DNA of 64,000 bases from Sphingomonas phyllosphaerae 5.2 (GCF_000419605.1 NZ_ATTI01000001.1:2762501-2826500); one strand, 5' to 3'. Shown: positions 1 to 8,815, numbered from the stretch's first letter. A program made the numbers and translations. The notes: generated by a model not told the origin, from the sequence alone.

Positions 1-1596
1 TACGCCGGCGACTCCCTGTGGGACTGGTGGACGCTGCCGGACCGGACCGATCCGCGCTACACCGACTATGCACGGGCCAATGCCTCGATCGGCATCAACG
101 GCACCGTACTCAACAACGTCAATGCCAAGGTCGACAGCCTGACTCCGCGCTACATCGCCAAGGCGGCGGCGCTGGCCGACGTTTTCCGACCCTGGGGCAT
201 CAAGGTCTATCTGTCCGCGCGCTTCTCCGCCCCGATCGAGCTGGGCGGCCTCAAGACCGCCGACCCACGTGACCCCGCGGTGGCGGCGTGGTGGAAGGCG
301 AAGGCCGACGAGATCTATCGCGCTATCCCGGACTTCGGCGGCTTCCTGGTCAAGGCGAACAGCGAGGGGCAGCCCGGCCCGCGCGATTACGGGGCCACGC
401 ACGCGGACGGCGCAAACATGCTGGCCGCGGTGGTCAAGCCGCACGGCGGAATCGTGATGTGGCGCGCGTTCGTCTATGCCGATACCGACCCCAGCGACCG
501 CGCCAAACAGGCCTATACCGAGTTCAAACCGCTCGACGGCACGTTCGCCGACAATGTGCTGGTGCAGGTGAAGAACGGCGCGATCGATTTCCAGCCGCGC
601 GAGCCCTTCCATCCGCTGTTCGGCGCGATGCCCAAGACGCCGCTGATGGTGGAATTCCAGATCACCAAGGAATATCTCGGCTTCGCGACCCACCTCGCCT
701 ACCTCGGCCCGCTGTTCGAGGAGACGCTGGCGTCGCGGACCGGGCGCGGGGCGGAGACCGTTGCGACGGTCGTCGACGGCAGCAGCGAAGGGCACCGCCT
801 GACCGGGATCGCCGGGGTCGCCAATATCGGGCGCGACCGCGACTGGTCCGGCTCGACCTTCAATCAGGCCAATTGGTACGTGTTCGGCAGGATGGCTTGG
901 GACCCGACCTTGACCGCAGCGCCGATCGCACGCGAATGGGCGCAGCAGACGTTCGGCACCGACCGCCAGGTCGTCGATACCGCCGTGAAGATGATGATGG
1001 GCTCACGCGAGGCGGTGGTCGATTACACCGGCGCGCTCGGGCTCGCGCACCTGATGGCAACCGGGCACCACTACGGGCCGGGGCCGTGGGTGGACGATCT
1101 CAAGCGTCCCGAATGGAACCCCGCCTATTATCACAAGGCCGACCGGGCCGGGATCGGCTTCGACCGGACCAGGACCGGCAGCGATGCGGTCGACCAATAT
1201 GCGCCGCCGATCGCCAAGCAACTCGCCGATCCGAAGACCACACCGGAGCGCGAACTGCTGTGGTTCCACCATGTTGCGTGGGACCGGAAGATGCCGTCGG
1301 GCAAGACGCTCTGGGAAGATCTGGTCGCGCACTACGATCGCGGCGTCGGCTATGTGGCCGGTATGCGGCAGCAGTGGGACGGGGTGCGCACGCTGGTCGA
1401 TGCCGAACGCTGGCAGAAGACCGCCGCGTATCTGGCGGTGCAGGAGCGCGAGGCGCGCTGGTGGCGTGACGCCAGCCTCTCGTACTGGATGTCGATCAAC
1501 GGACGTGCACTCCCCCGCGGTGTTACCGCTCCCGCGCACGATCTGGCTTGGTACAAGGCGCAGCATTACGCATACGTCCCCGGTCATTACGACTGA
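1..1596 (+). CDS. aguA: Alpha-glucuronidase GH67 (5' truncated by window edge)
   Basis: The frame is open from base 1, so the N-terminal domain lies outside the window; 531 residues remain of a family usually near 700. GH67 enzymes remove 4-O-methylglucuronic acid from the ends of xylo-oligosaccharides during xylan use. The catalytic residues of the family are visible: the acid Glu in ANSEGQPGP (codon 364-366), the Asp in GAIDFQPREP (586-588) and the Glu in MVEFQITKEY (652-654). WRAFVY and the GRDRDWSGS region are also typical. The protein ends in a Trp- and Tyr-rich C-terminal helical domain. No other xylan gene is visible to the right, so the rest of any xylan cluster would lie to the left. 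Family call is firm; localisation cannot be judged without the N-terminus. Confidence 0.95.
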   Translation, partial: YAGDSLWDWWTLPDRTDPRYTDYARANASIGINGTVLNNVNAKVDSLTPRYIAKAAALADVFRPWGIKVYLSARFSAPIELGGLKTADPRDPAVAAWWKAKADEIYRAIPDFGGFLVKANSEGQPGPRDYGATHADGANMLAAVVKPHGGIVMWRAFVYADTDPSDRAKQAYTEFKPLDGTFADNVLVQVKNGAIDFQPREPFHPLFGAMPKTPLMVEFQITKEYLGFATHLAYLGPLFEETLASRTGRGAETVATVVDGSSEGHRLTGIAGVANIGRDRDWSGSTFNQANWYVFGRMAWDPTLTAAPIAREWAQQTFGTDRQVVDTAVKMMMGSREAVVDYTGALGLAHLMATGHHYGPGPWVDDLKRPEWNPAYYHKADRAGIGFDRTRTGSDAVDQYAPPIAKQLADPKTTPERELLWFHHVAWDRKMPSGKTLWEDLVAHYDRGVGYVAGMRQQWDGVRTLVDAERWQKTAAYLAVQEREARWWRDASLSYWMSINGRALPRGVTAPAHDLAWYKAQHYAYVPGHYD

Positions 1597-1678
1597 CCGC
1601 GGCGAGGGCGCGGTTTCTCGCCGCGCCCGTCGAAGCCGCTTCCCCCCGGCCCCCGATTGCGCCTAACAGCGCAAATAT

Positions 1679-2350
1679 ATGTGGCAGCTCTATCAGTTCC
1701 CGCTGTGTCCGTTCACGCGCAAGGTCCGCACGCTCCTCAACGAGAAGGACGTGGGCTATCAGCTCATGCGTGAGAACCCGTGGGAACGGCGCGATGCGTT
1801 CATCGACATGAATCCTGCCGGGCAGACCCCGGTGATGACCGACAACGATCGCGGCGTGGTGCTGGTCGATTCGATGGCGATCTGCGAGTATTTCGAGGAG
1901 ACGGTCGAGCGGGTGGCGATGGTCAACGGAACCGCCGCCAACCGCGCCGAGATACGCCGGCTTGTTGCGTGGTTTGACACGCATTTCTACCGCGACGTGA
2001 CGCAGCCGTTGCTGGACGAGCGGATGATCAAGCGGATCGCGCACCGTACGGCACCGGACGCGTCGCGGTTGCGCGAGGCGATGAAGTCGGCGGTCGGACA
2101 TCTCGATTACATCGACTTCCTGCTCGATCATCGGAAGTGGATCGCCGGCTCGACGATAAGCCTCGCCGATCTTGCCGCCGCGGCACAGATCTCGGTCGCC
2201 GACTATCTCGGCGGGATCGACTGGGCGGGTCATGCGCTGACCAAGGCGTGGTATTCCGCGTTCAAGAGCCGGCGCAGCTTCCGCCCGCTGCTGGCCGAAC
2301 GGATCAGCGGGATCGAACCGCCGAGCTATTACGAGAACCCCGACTTCTGA
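1679..2350 (+). CDS. fzlA: GST-fold protein, FzlA-like cell-division factor
   Basis: A 223-residue glutathione S-transferase-fold protein. The N-terminal thioredoxin-like half has CPF at residues 10-12 and the NPAGQTPVM and DSMAICEYFEE segments of the GSH-binding half; an all-helical C-terminal domain follows. It ends in a short tail of the type GIEPPSYYENPDF. In Caulobacter, FzlA is a GST-like protein that binds FtsZ filaments, controls their curvature, and needs its conserved C-terminal tail. The tail, the length and the alphaproteobacterial setting make FzlA the best guess; an ordinary GST is the alternative. Its TGA shares one base with the ATG of the next gene, so it probably heads a coupled three-gene operon. 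Confidence 0.7.
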   Translation: MWQLYQFPLCPFTRKVRTLLNEKDVGYQLMRENPWERRDAFIDMNPAGQTPVMTDNDRGVVLVDSMAICEYFEETVERVAMVNGTAANRAEIRRLVAWFDTHFYRDVTQPLLDERMIKRIAHRTAPDASRLREAMKSAVGHLDYIDFLLDHRKWIAGSTISLADLAAAAQISVADYLGGIDWAGHALTKAWYSAFKSRRSFRPLLAERISGIEPPSYYENPDF

Positions 2351-2721
2351 TGCATGCCACTCACGACCCCGCCGCTCTGCCCGCCCCGGAGATCGCCTTT
2401 GACGATTTCCTCGCGGTCGACATCCGCATCGGGACGATCGTGGCAGCGGAGCCGTTCCCGGAGGCGCGCAAGCCCGCGTACAAGCTGACGATCGACTTCG
2501 GCGGCACGATCGGCATGAAGCGGTCGTCCGCGCAGATCACCGAACATTATACCTGCGCGGAACTGCCGGGCCTGCAGGTTGCGGCGGTGGTGAACTTCCC
2601 GCCGCGGCAGATCGGCCGTTTTATGTCGCAGGTGCTGACGCTCGGCTTCCCCGATGCCGACGGCAAGGTGGTGCTATTTCATCCGGGCATGCCGGTGCCA
2701 AACGGCGGACGGCTGTTCTGA
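2350..2721 (+). CDS. csaA: CsaA-type tRNA-binding domain protein
   Basis: A 123-residue protein consisting of one OB-fold tRNA-binding domain like that of CsaA and of the MetRS and Arc1p C-termini. Hallmarks are the DIRIGTIVAAEPFPEARKP stretch, the SSAQITEHY segment and the C-terminal VVLFHPGMPVPNGGRLF-type tail. In Bacillus CsaA has export-chaperone activity; the usual ligand of the fold is tRNA. The start is taken at the ATG overlapping the upstream stop (TGATG), which gives the normal family length. It overlaps the next gene the same way, so the three genes are likely translationally coupled. Confidence 0.9.
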   Translation: MHATHDPAALPAPEIAFDDFLAVDIRIGTIVAAEPFPEARKPAYKLTIDFGGTIGMKRSSAQITEHYTCAELPGLQVAAVVNFPPRQIGRFMSQVLTLGFPDADGKVVLFHPGMPVPNGGRLF

Positions 2722-3137
2722 TGCGGCAGGCACACGGGCAATTGATGATAGCCACCCGCGGGCAAGGACTTGTCGAGGTGACGCGGGAAGTCGCAGCGTG
2801 GCTGGATCAGCAAGGCGTTGCGGATGGCTTACTCACCGTTTTCTGCCGTCACACCTCCGCCTCGCTGACGATCAACGAGAACGCTGCGCCAGCGGTTCGT
2901 CGGGATCTGGAGCGCTATTTCGCGCGACTCGCGCCCGAATCGCGGGAGTATGAGCATGACGACGAAGGACCGGACGACATGCCCGCGCATCTCAAGACGG
3001 CGCTGACAAACGTCTCGCTTTCAATGCCCGTGACAGGTGGTCGGATGGTGCTGGGGACGTGGCAGGGCATCTATCTGTTCGAACACCGCACCGCGCCGCA
3101 CCGCCGGACGCTCGCGCTGCATGTGATCGGGGAATAG
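2721..3137 (+). CDS. yjbQ: YjbQ / UPF0047 family protein
   Basis: A 138-residue protein of the YjbQ (UPF0047) family. The signature FCRHTSASLTINEN lies near residues 41-54 and the closing GTWQGIYLFEHR motif near 113-124; the conserved histidines lie at a metal-bearing trimer interface in solved structures. Some members have been named secondary thiamine-phosphate synthase because E. coli YjbQ has weak thiamine-phosphate synthase activity; the physiological role is unsettled. The start overlaps the csaA stop by one base (TGATG), so it is the last gene of the fzlA-like/csaA/yjbQ operon. Confidence 0.9.
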   Translation: MRQAHGQLMIATRGQGLVEVTREVAAWLDQQGVADGLLTVFCRHTSASLTINENAAPAVRRDLERYFARLAPESREYEHDDEGPDDMPAHLKTALTNVSLSMPVTGGRMVLGTWQGIYLFEHRTAPHRRTLALHVIGE

Positions 3138-3339
3138 CTGATCGCTCTTCCGGCCCGAAGCTCGCAACGGCAAGAGCTAGTCTAGCAATCCCGGTAATCC
3201 GACCTCCGTCGTTGACCCGGAGTCCAGCGCTGGTGCTTTCGTCACCGTTGAGGTCGGCGCGATTTTGATGAATTTCAGTGCAGCGAAAATTCGGCGCATT
3301 TGGCTGCTTGCGCACCAAGGCGCGTTTTCCAAGGAGGCG

Positions 3340-4068
3340 TCAGCGCGGCTCCGCCAACGTCAGGATCGACACCCCCGTCGGCATCGGCACGCGCCCAACC
3401 AGGTGCCGCTCGAGCCGGAAAATTCGCTCGAACAGCGCGTTGAGCGGCGCGACGGGCGGTGAGTCGTCGCTGTCGTCGCGTCCGGTAAGTCGCCCTGCAA
3501 CCCGCGCAGCCGCAGCCAGCGGGAACAGCAGCGAGTTGAAATAGGTGAGCCCCCGCTCCTTCAGCCCCGCCTCGTGAAGTGCACCGAGCAGCGTCATCTT
3601 GGAATAACGGCGGTGGTGATGGTTGACCACGTCGTGTGCGCTCCACATCCACTGGTGCGCGGGCACCGCGATCAGGATCTTGCCACCGGGCGCAAGACAC
3701 GCGCGCATCGCCGCAAGGGCGGCGACATCGTCCTCGATATGCTCCACGACATCCAGCACCGCGATCAGGTCGTAATGCCCGCGCGGCACACCCGGCAGTT
3801 CGGGCAACGGCGCAACCGCGACCGGCTTGCCCAGCCGCTTGCTGGCGATTTCGCGCGCCGCCGGATCGATCTCGATGGCATCGACCTCTCCGAACCCCGC
3901 CAGCATCGGCAGGTTGTGGCCGGTACCGCACCCGATTTCGAGAATGCGCGCCTGCTGCGGCAAGCGCCCCTCGCGGGTCAGATAGTCGGCGAGGATGTCA
4001 CGGCGCGCGCGATACCACCAGTGCGTGGAATCATGCTCCGCCATGCGATCGTAGACGCGGCGATCCAT
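3340..4068 (-). CDS. Class I SAM-dependent methyltransferase
   Basis: A 242-residue Rossmann-fold methyltransferase. Motif I reads ILEIGCGTGHN (residues 42-52), the acidic ribose-binding strand is AIEID, and YDLIAVLDVVEHI is motif IV/post-II. The N-terminal HWWYRARRDIL stretch is common in methyltransferases of envelope polysaccharide or lipid-linked sugar loci. The start was placed at the ATG 16 bases after the upstream gtrA-type gene, which removes an Arg/Ser-rich leader that overlaps that gene. It is the last gene of a minus-strand run with a GtrA-family flippase and a PRISE-type reductase. The substrate cannot be named; a sugar or polyprenyl-linked glycan is an inference from the neighbour. 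Confidence 0.85.
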   Translation of the reverse strand: MDRRVYDRMAEHDSTHWWYRARRDILADYLTREGRLPQQARILEIGCGTGHNLPMLAGFGEVDAIEIDPAAREIASKRLGKPVAVAPLPELPGVPRGHYDLIAVLDVVEHIEDDVAALAAMRACLAPGGKILIAVPAHQWMWSAHDVVNHHHRRYSKMTLLGALHEAGLKERGLTYFNSLLFPLAAAARVAGRLTGRDDSDDSPPVAPLNALFERIFRLERHLVGRVPMPTGVSILTLAEPR

Positions 4069-4084
4069 CAGCAAGTGACCTTGT

Positions 4085-4534
4085 TCAAGCGAAGACCCAG
4101 AAGCGATTGAGCGCGAAGGTGACCAGCGGGGTGACGAACAGGATCGGCACCAGCGGCCACCACGTCGCGCCATGCAGCGGCCCGGTCAGCAACCACACGA
4201 AGAAGGTGTTCATCGCGAAACTGACCAGCGACACGATGAAGAAACGCCCGCCGGTCCGCGCCAGATTGTCACGATCCCCCACGCCGCGAAAACTCCAGCG
4301 GCTGTGCATCACATAACCCGACAGCATCGCTACAAGATAGCCAAGCACATTGGCGACCAGCGGCCAGATACTACGATCCGGCAGCGGCCACCGCGCTTGG
4401 CCGTAGGTAGCAAGCGGCCAGTAAACGACCGCGTAGAGCGCCGTGGCCGCACCGCCGGTCAACCCGAAGCGCACCAGCTGCCAGAACAGCGCCTGCCATT
4501 CCTCCGCCTTGCCGTCCGATCGCAACGTCGTCAC
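4085..4534 (-). CDS. GtrA family membrane protein
   Basis: A 149-residue integral membrane protein with four predicted helices. The family pattern is present: FGLTGGAATALYAVVYW in helix 1, a short cytoplasmic stretch with HSRWSFRG, then the closing TFALNRFWVF typical of GtrA. GtrA-like proteins are thought to flip polyprenyl-phosphate-linked sugars across the inner membrane during glycosylation of envelope polymers. The partner glycosyltransferase (GtrB/DPM type) is not adjacent; the next gene downstream is a methyltransferase. Confidence 0.9.
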   Translation of the reverse strand: MTTLRSDGKAEEWQALFWQLVRFGLTGGAATALYAVVYWPLATYGQARWPLPDRSIWPLVANVLGYLVAMLSGYVMHSRWSFRGVGDRDNLARTGGRFFIVSLVSFAMNTFFVWLLTGPLHGATWWPLVPILFVTPLVTFALNRFWVFA

Positions 4535-4601
4535 ACCCGCCCTTTCCGCCCGCCCGCCTAGGGCCGCGCACCGTCGCTGGCAATGGCGCGCTGCGTGGTC
4601 G

Positions 4602-5663
4602 TCAGGGGATCAGGCGATCGGCACGCAGTTGCTCGAACAGCTTGAAGAACGCATCGTCGGTCGGCTGATAGCCGGCGAAGCCGAGCCGCCGGCTCTTCGA
4701 CATGTCCGTCACCACCTCGAACGGGCGCCCGAGATCTGCATCGGTGTGCCAGGGCGACGCCAGCCGCGCGAGTTCCGGCTCGGCCAACCCCTCGCGCATC
4801 GCAATCTCACGCCACCGCCCGGCATCGTCCGCCATCTGCTCCTCCAGCGGACGCACGCTGCCGTCGAAAGGCGCCGCCTCCACCCCGAACCATTCCGCAA
4901 TCCGGCCCCACATCCATTGCCAGCGGAAGACGTCGCCGTTGACGACGTTGAACGCCTGATCGTGCGCCGCCTCGGTCTCCGCCGCCCACAACAGGTGGCG
5001 CGCGAGTTGCCCCGCGTCGGTCATGTCGGTCAATCCGCTCCACTGCGCCGCCGACCCCGGAAATCGGAACGGCCGCCCGCTCGCGCGGCACAAGGTCGCA
5101 TAAACCGCCAGCGTCGTCCCCATGTTCATGGCGTTGCCGACCGCCTTGCCGATCACGGTATGCGGGCGGTGCACGCTCCACGTGAAGCCGTCGCGTGCCG
5201 CCGCGGCGAACAGCTCATCCTCCTGCGCGTAATAGAAGTTCTCGACGTTCAGCCGACCCTGTTCCTCGCGGAACGGCGTCGCCGGCAACTCGCCTTTTCC
5301 GTACGCCTCGAACGGGCCGAGGTAATGCTTCAACCCCGTAACCAGCGCGACGTGGCGTGGCGCGCTTGGCTTGGGCAAGCCATCCAGCAGGTTGCGCACC
5401 ATCGCGGCGTTGACGCGGATATTTTCGGCCTCGCTGTCCTGCCGCAACCACGTGGTGACGAACACCGCATCGGGATGAAGGTCGGCCAGCGCCGCCGCGG
5501 TTGCTGTCGCATCCTGAAGATCGGCAATGACCGGCCGGACGCCGGGTTGCCCGCTCGGCCGTCGCGCAAGCCCATAGACCGTCCAGCCCTGCTCCACCAG
5601 CAGCGCCGCCGTCGCACTGCCGACGATCCCGCTCGCGCCCACCACCAATGCCGTCCTGCTCAT
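4602..5663 (-). CDS. SDR, PRISE-type enone reductase (progesterone 5-beta-reductase/iridoid synthase-like)
   Basis: A 353-residue atypical short-chain dehydrogenase. The N-terminal dinucleotide site is VVGASGIVGSA (residues 7-17) followed by GLARRPSG, which suggests NADPH. The PRISE signatures known from plant progesterone 5-beta-reductase and iridoid synthase are clear: TGLKHYLGPFE with Lys112 and NVENFYYAQED with Tyr144/145, about 32 residues apart as in the plant enzymes. PRISE enzymes reduce activated C=C bonds of small enones. The second ATG was chosen as start because AAGGAG lies six bases before it. A HxlR-type regulator is transcribed divergently 89 bp away and is the likely controller. 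Confidence 0.85.
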   Translation of the reverse strand: MSRTALVVGASGIVGSATAALLVEQGWTVYGLARRPSGQPGVRPVIADLQDATATAAALADLHPDAVFVTTWLRQDSEAENIRVNAAMVRNLLDGLPKPSAPRHVALVTGLKHYLGPFEAYGKGELPATPFREEQGRLNVENFYYAQEDELFAAAARDGFTWSVHRPHTVIGKAVGNAMNMGTTLAVYATLCRASGRPFRFPGSAAQWSGLTDMTDAGQLARHLLWAAETEAAHDQAFNVVNGDVFRWQWMWGRIAEWFGVEAAPFDGSVRPLEEQMADDAGRWREIAMREGLAEPELARLASPWHTDADLGRPFEVVTDMSKSRRLGFAGYQPTDDAFFKLFEQLRADRLIP

Positions 5664-5716
5664 CTGCATCTCCTTGTTACATCAGAGCTAGGCAGCGTAG
5701 GGCGCACGTTCCAGAC

Positions 5717-5732
5717 GGCACCATCCGGTGCC
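5717..5732. promoter_or_regulatory. Inverted repeat in divergent reductase/HxlR promoter region
   Basis: A GGCACC-ATCC-GGTGCC inverted repeat (six-base arms, four-base spacer) lies in the 89-bp gap between the PRISE-type reductase and the HxlR regulator gene. It is placed where a dimeric regulator would control both promoters. The arms are short and GC-rich, so it may be chance. Confidence 0.3.
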
Positions 5733-5752
5733 CGGGGTACCAGGAGGTCACC

Positions 5753-6133
5753 ATGCAGCCGGGAAGCCCGGACACTGAATGGCGCGAAGATTGCGCACCG
5801 CGTCGCGTCCTGGAACTGTTCGCGACCAAGTGGACAAGCATGGTGCTGCACACGCTCCATGCGCGCCACGGCGGCACGGCGCGCACCGGCGTGCTGCTGC
5901 GTAGCCTGCCGGGCATCTCGAAAAAGATGCTGACCCAAACAGTGCGCGACATGGAGGCAAGCGGCCTGCTTGATCGCCACGTGCACAGCACCACCCCGCC
6001 GATGGTGGAGTATCGACTGACGCCCCTGGGGAAGCGCTTTGTCGAGCCTGTCGAGCTGCTCTACGGCTGGGGGCGCGACAATGCCGATGCGCTCGACGCT
6101 TTGGTACCGCGCGCGCGATCGCGGCGCGAGTAG
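5753..6133 (+). CDS. HxlR family transcriptional regulator
   Basis: A 126-residue winged-helix regulator. The order is typical of HxlR proteins: a conserved Cys near residue 14 (REDCAPRRVLELFATKWT), the recognition-helix segment GISKKMLTQTVRDMEASGLLDR, then the wing with VEYRLTPLGKRF. HxlR members often sense electrophiles or oxidants through that N-terminal Cys (for example YodB and QsrR), which would suit control of the divergent enone reductase. The ATG is preceded by AGGAGG at proper spacing, which settles the start. Confidence 0.92.
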   Translation: MQPGSPDTEWREDCAPRRVLELFATKWTSMVLHTLHARHGGTARTGVLLRSLPGISKKMLTQTVRDMEASGLLDRHVHSTTPPMVEYRLTPLGKRFVEPVELLYGWGRDNADALDALVPRARSRRE

Positions 6134-6225
6134 CTCCTGCGCGACAATCGCCGCCCGTTGCCGTTTGCCGGCCCGGCTCGTAAGCACCGGCACATCGACG
6201 GGCCGCGCGGCGGCGTGAAGGGAAA

Positions 6226-8025
6226 GTGTTGACCAACGATCTGTTGTCGCCCGCCACGCGCAACCGTGCGGCGCGCCTGCTCGACCGCCATTGGATGCGC
6301 CTGACACTGCTGGCATGGGCCGGCATCGCGATCTGGTATCTGTGGCAACGCTGGGCGGCGATCCACTGGCTGTCGCTGGGCGATACCGACGACAACATGC
6401 GTTTGATGCAGGTCCGCGGGCTGTTGAACGGCCAGGGCTGGTTCGACCTGCGCAACTATCGCCTCAACCCGCCGGGCGGCTTCAACATTCACTGGTCGCG
6501 GCTGGTAGACCTGCCGATCGCCGGCCTTATCGTGCTGCTACGCCCCTTCGTGGGCGCCGCGGAGGCGGAGCGGCTGGCATGCGGCATCGCACCGCTGTTG
6601 CCGATGGCGGTGACGCTTGCGGCGCTCGGCGCAACGCTGCGGCGTCTGGTGCACCCGTTCGCCTGGCCGCTCGGCCTCGCGCTGTTCCTCGCCACCAACG
6701 TCTGCCTCGGCATGTTCATGCCCGACCGGATCGACCATCACGGCTGGCAGCTGGCGATGCTCGCGATCACCGTTGCGGGCTTGTGCGACCCGCGGCGCGC
6801 GCGGGGCGGCATGCTGGTCGGCGCCGCGACTGCGGTGTCGCTGACGATCGGGCTGGAGATGCTTCCCTATGCCGCGATGGCCGGCGCGATCATCGCGCTT
6901 GCGTGGATCTGGGAGCGCGGCGAGCGCGAGCGGCTGGCGCTTTACGCGCTGGCGCTCGCTGGCGGCACCGCGGCGGGGTACGCGGGCTTCGCGTCCTACG
7001 CCAACCGGATCTACCGCTGCGACGCGCTGACCCCGGTCTACGCCTCGACGGTCGTGTTGGCCGGCGGGCTGCTGCTCGCGCTGGCGATGCTGTCGCCGCG
7101 TCGCCCGGTGGTGCGGCTGGTGCTGGCGGTCGCAGCCGGCGCCTTGATCGCCGCGTTCTTCGCAATTGCCTTTCCGCAGTGCCTCGGCCGCCCGGAGCAG
7201 GTCTCGAACGAACTCTACACCAGCTGGCTGTCCCAAGTCCGCGAGGCCAAGCCGATCTACCGTCATCCCTTGCGCGTCGCGCTGCCGATCGTGACTTTGC
7301 CGCTGATCGGGCTGATCGGTGCGTTGTTGGCGACATGGCGTGCGCGCCGGCAGGCGAGCCTGCGCGGCTGGGCGTGTGTCGCGCTGTTCGGCGCGTTCGC
7401 GGCGCTGATGCTGCTGTGGCAGGCGCGCGCCGGGCCGGCAGCGCAATTGCTTGCGATCCCAGGTGCGGCGGCGCTGGCGTGGATGGCGGTGCCGTGGCTC
7501 GCCGCGCCGCGTTTCTGGTGGGCGAAGGTTGCCGCAGCCGTCGCACTGTTCGTCATCGTCTCGGGCAGCTTCACGCAGATCGTCATCGACAGTTTCAAGG
7601 TCGACCGTCCCAGCGCCTATGTCCGCCGCGTCAACAAGGCCACGGGCCGATGCCTGACGATTCCAGCGATGCGGCCGCTGGACCGATATCCGGCGCAAAC
7701 GGTGTTCACCTTCGTCGACCTGGGGCCACGGCTCATCACGCTGACGCACCACGATGCCATTGCGGGTCCGTACCATCGCAACGGCGACGCGATCCTCGAC
7801 GTCCACCACGCCTTCCTGCGTTCGCCACAGGAGGCCCGCGCCATCATGAAGCGCCACGGCGCGACGATGTTGCTGGTGTGTCCGGACATGGCCGAGTCTA
7901 CCAACTACCGTGCCAAGGCTCGCGGAGGCTTCTACGACCGGCTGGCCAAGGGCGAGCATTTCGACTGGCTGGTGCCGCTTCCAATCAAGAAAGGTTCGCC
8001 GTTCCGGGCATTCAGGGTGGAGTGA
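6226..8025 (+). CDS. GT-C fold membrane glycosyltransferase-like protein (STT3/PMT-like)
   Basis: A 599-residue protein with roughly ten or more membrane helices and a C-terminal soluble part of about 120 residues. After the first helix there is an acidic loop, GDTDDNMRLMQ (Asp53, 55, 56), in the position where STT3 and PMT-family GT-C enzymes carry their metal/donor acidic motif. A second loop motif, DRIDHHGWQ, fits the same superfamily. GT-C enzymes move sugars from polyprenyl-phosphate donors onto proteins or lipids on the periplasmic side. I cannot name the acceptor. The start is a GTG, or the adjacent TTG, just after an AAGGGA-like ribosome site. Confidence 0.75.
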   Translation: MLTNDLLSPATRNRAARLLDRHWMRLTLLAWAGIAIWYLWQRWAAIHWLSLGDTDDNMRLMQVRGLLNGQGWFDLRNYRLNPPGGFNIHWSRLVDLPIAGLIVLLRPFVGAAEAERLACGIAPLLPMAVTLAALGATLRRLVHPFAWPLGLALFLATNVCLGMFMPDRIDHHGWQLAMLAITVAGLCDPRRARGGMLVGAATAVSLTIGLEMLPYAAMAGAIIALAWIWERGERERLALYALALAGGTAAGYAGFASYANRIYRCDALTPVYASTVVLAGGLLLALAMLSPRRPVVRLVLAVAAGALIAAFFAIAFPQCLGRPEQVSNELYTSWLSQVREAKPIYRHPLRVALPIVTLPLIGLIGALLATWRARRQASLRGWACVALFGAFAALMLLWQARAGPAAQLLAIPGAAALAWMAVPWLAAPRFWWAKVAAAVALFVIVSGSFTQIVIDSFKVDRPSAYVRRVNKATGRCLTIPAMRPLDRYPAQTVFTFVDLGPRLITLTHHDAIAGPYHRNGDAILDVHHAFLRSPQEARAIMKRHGATMLLVCPDMAESTNYRAKARGGFYDRLAKGEHFDWLVPLPIKKGSPFRAFRVE

Positions 8026-8184
8026 TCCGGATAGCGCGCAAAGCCGGAGCGTAGGACGCGATCGAACGCCGGTTATCTCCGGTGAAGGTGCCTCCCTCGA
8101 CCGAGGCCGGGTGACGCGAGCGCGAACGAGGCACGAGCCGACGGCTCCGGAAATCAACGCGAGCCCACGCCGGGGCGGGTCAAG

Positions 8185-8802
8185 CTACCGTAGCTGCTCC
8201 ATGATCCCATCGATCACGAACTGCACGGCCAGTGCTGCCAGGAGCACGCCGAGCAACCGCGTGATGACCGCCTCGATCTTCACGCCCATCACGCGCATCA
8301 GCGGCCCGGCCGCCAGCAGCGACAGCAACATCAGCAGCAGGTTCGCGGCCAACGCAGCCATGACGACCGCCGTCTGCTCGATCCCGTTGCTGCGCGCCGT
8401 CAGCAGCATCACCGATGCGATCGAGCCCGGCCCGGCGATCATCGGCATCGCCATCGGGAAGATCGAAACGTCGTCGGCTTCTTCGGTGGTGATCTTGGCG
8501 GCGCGATCCTCGCGACGCTGGGTTCGTTTTTCGAACACCATCTCGAGGGCGATGAGGAACAACATGACGCCGCCCGCGATCCGGAACGACGCGAGTTCGA
8601 TGCCCAGCGCACGGAGCAAAGGCTCGCCCGCCAGCGCAAAAACCAGCAGGATCAATGCCGCGACCACTACCGCGCGCACCGCCATCGCACGGCGATGCTC
8701 CGCCGTCGCGCCTGCCGTCAAACCCGCGAAGATCGGCGCGCAGCCGGGCGGGTCGATGATGACGAACAGCGTGACGAACGCCGAGACGAACAGTTCGAGC
8801 AT
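8185..8802 (-). CDS. marC: MarC family inner-membrane protein
   Basis: A 205-residue, six-helix membrane protein. MarC/UPF0056 features include the opening FVTLFVIIDPPGCAPIFAGL-type stretch, FRIAGGVMLFLIALEM and MAMPMIAGPGSIASVM. The family was once linked to multiple antibiotic resistance through its position beside marRAB, but the role is unproven. It lies 13 bp after folD and is probably the last gene of the six-gene minus-strand operon starting with the YhhQ-type transporter. Confidence 0.93.
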   Translation of the reverse strand: MLELFVSAFVTLFVIIDPPGCAPIFAGLTAGATAEHRRAMAVRAVVVAALILLVFALAGEPLLRALGIELASFRIAGGVMLFLIALEMVFEKRTQRREDRAAKITTEEADDVSIFPMAMPMIAGPGSIASVMLLTARSNGIEQTAVVMAALAANLLLMLLSLLAAGPLMRVMGVKIEAVITRLLGVLLAALAVQFVIDGIMEQLR

Positions 8803-8815
8803 CAGAGCGCCCGCA

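Noticed and set aside
6538..8157. A 539-codon minus-strand frame over the GT-C gene
   Set aside because: Antisense shadow; the plus strand has clear membrane helices and an acidic motif.
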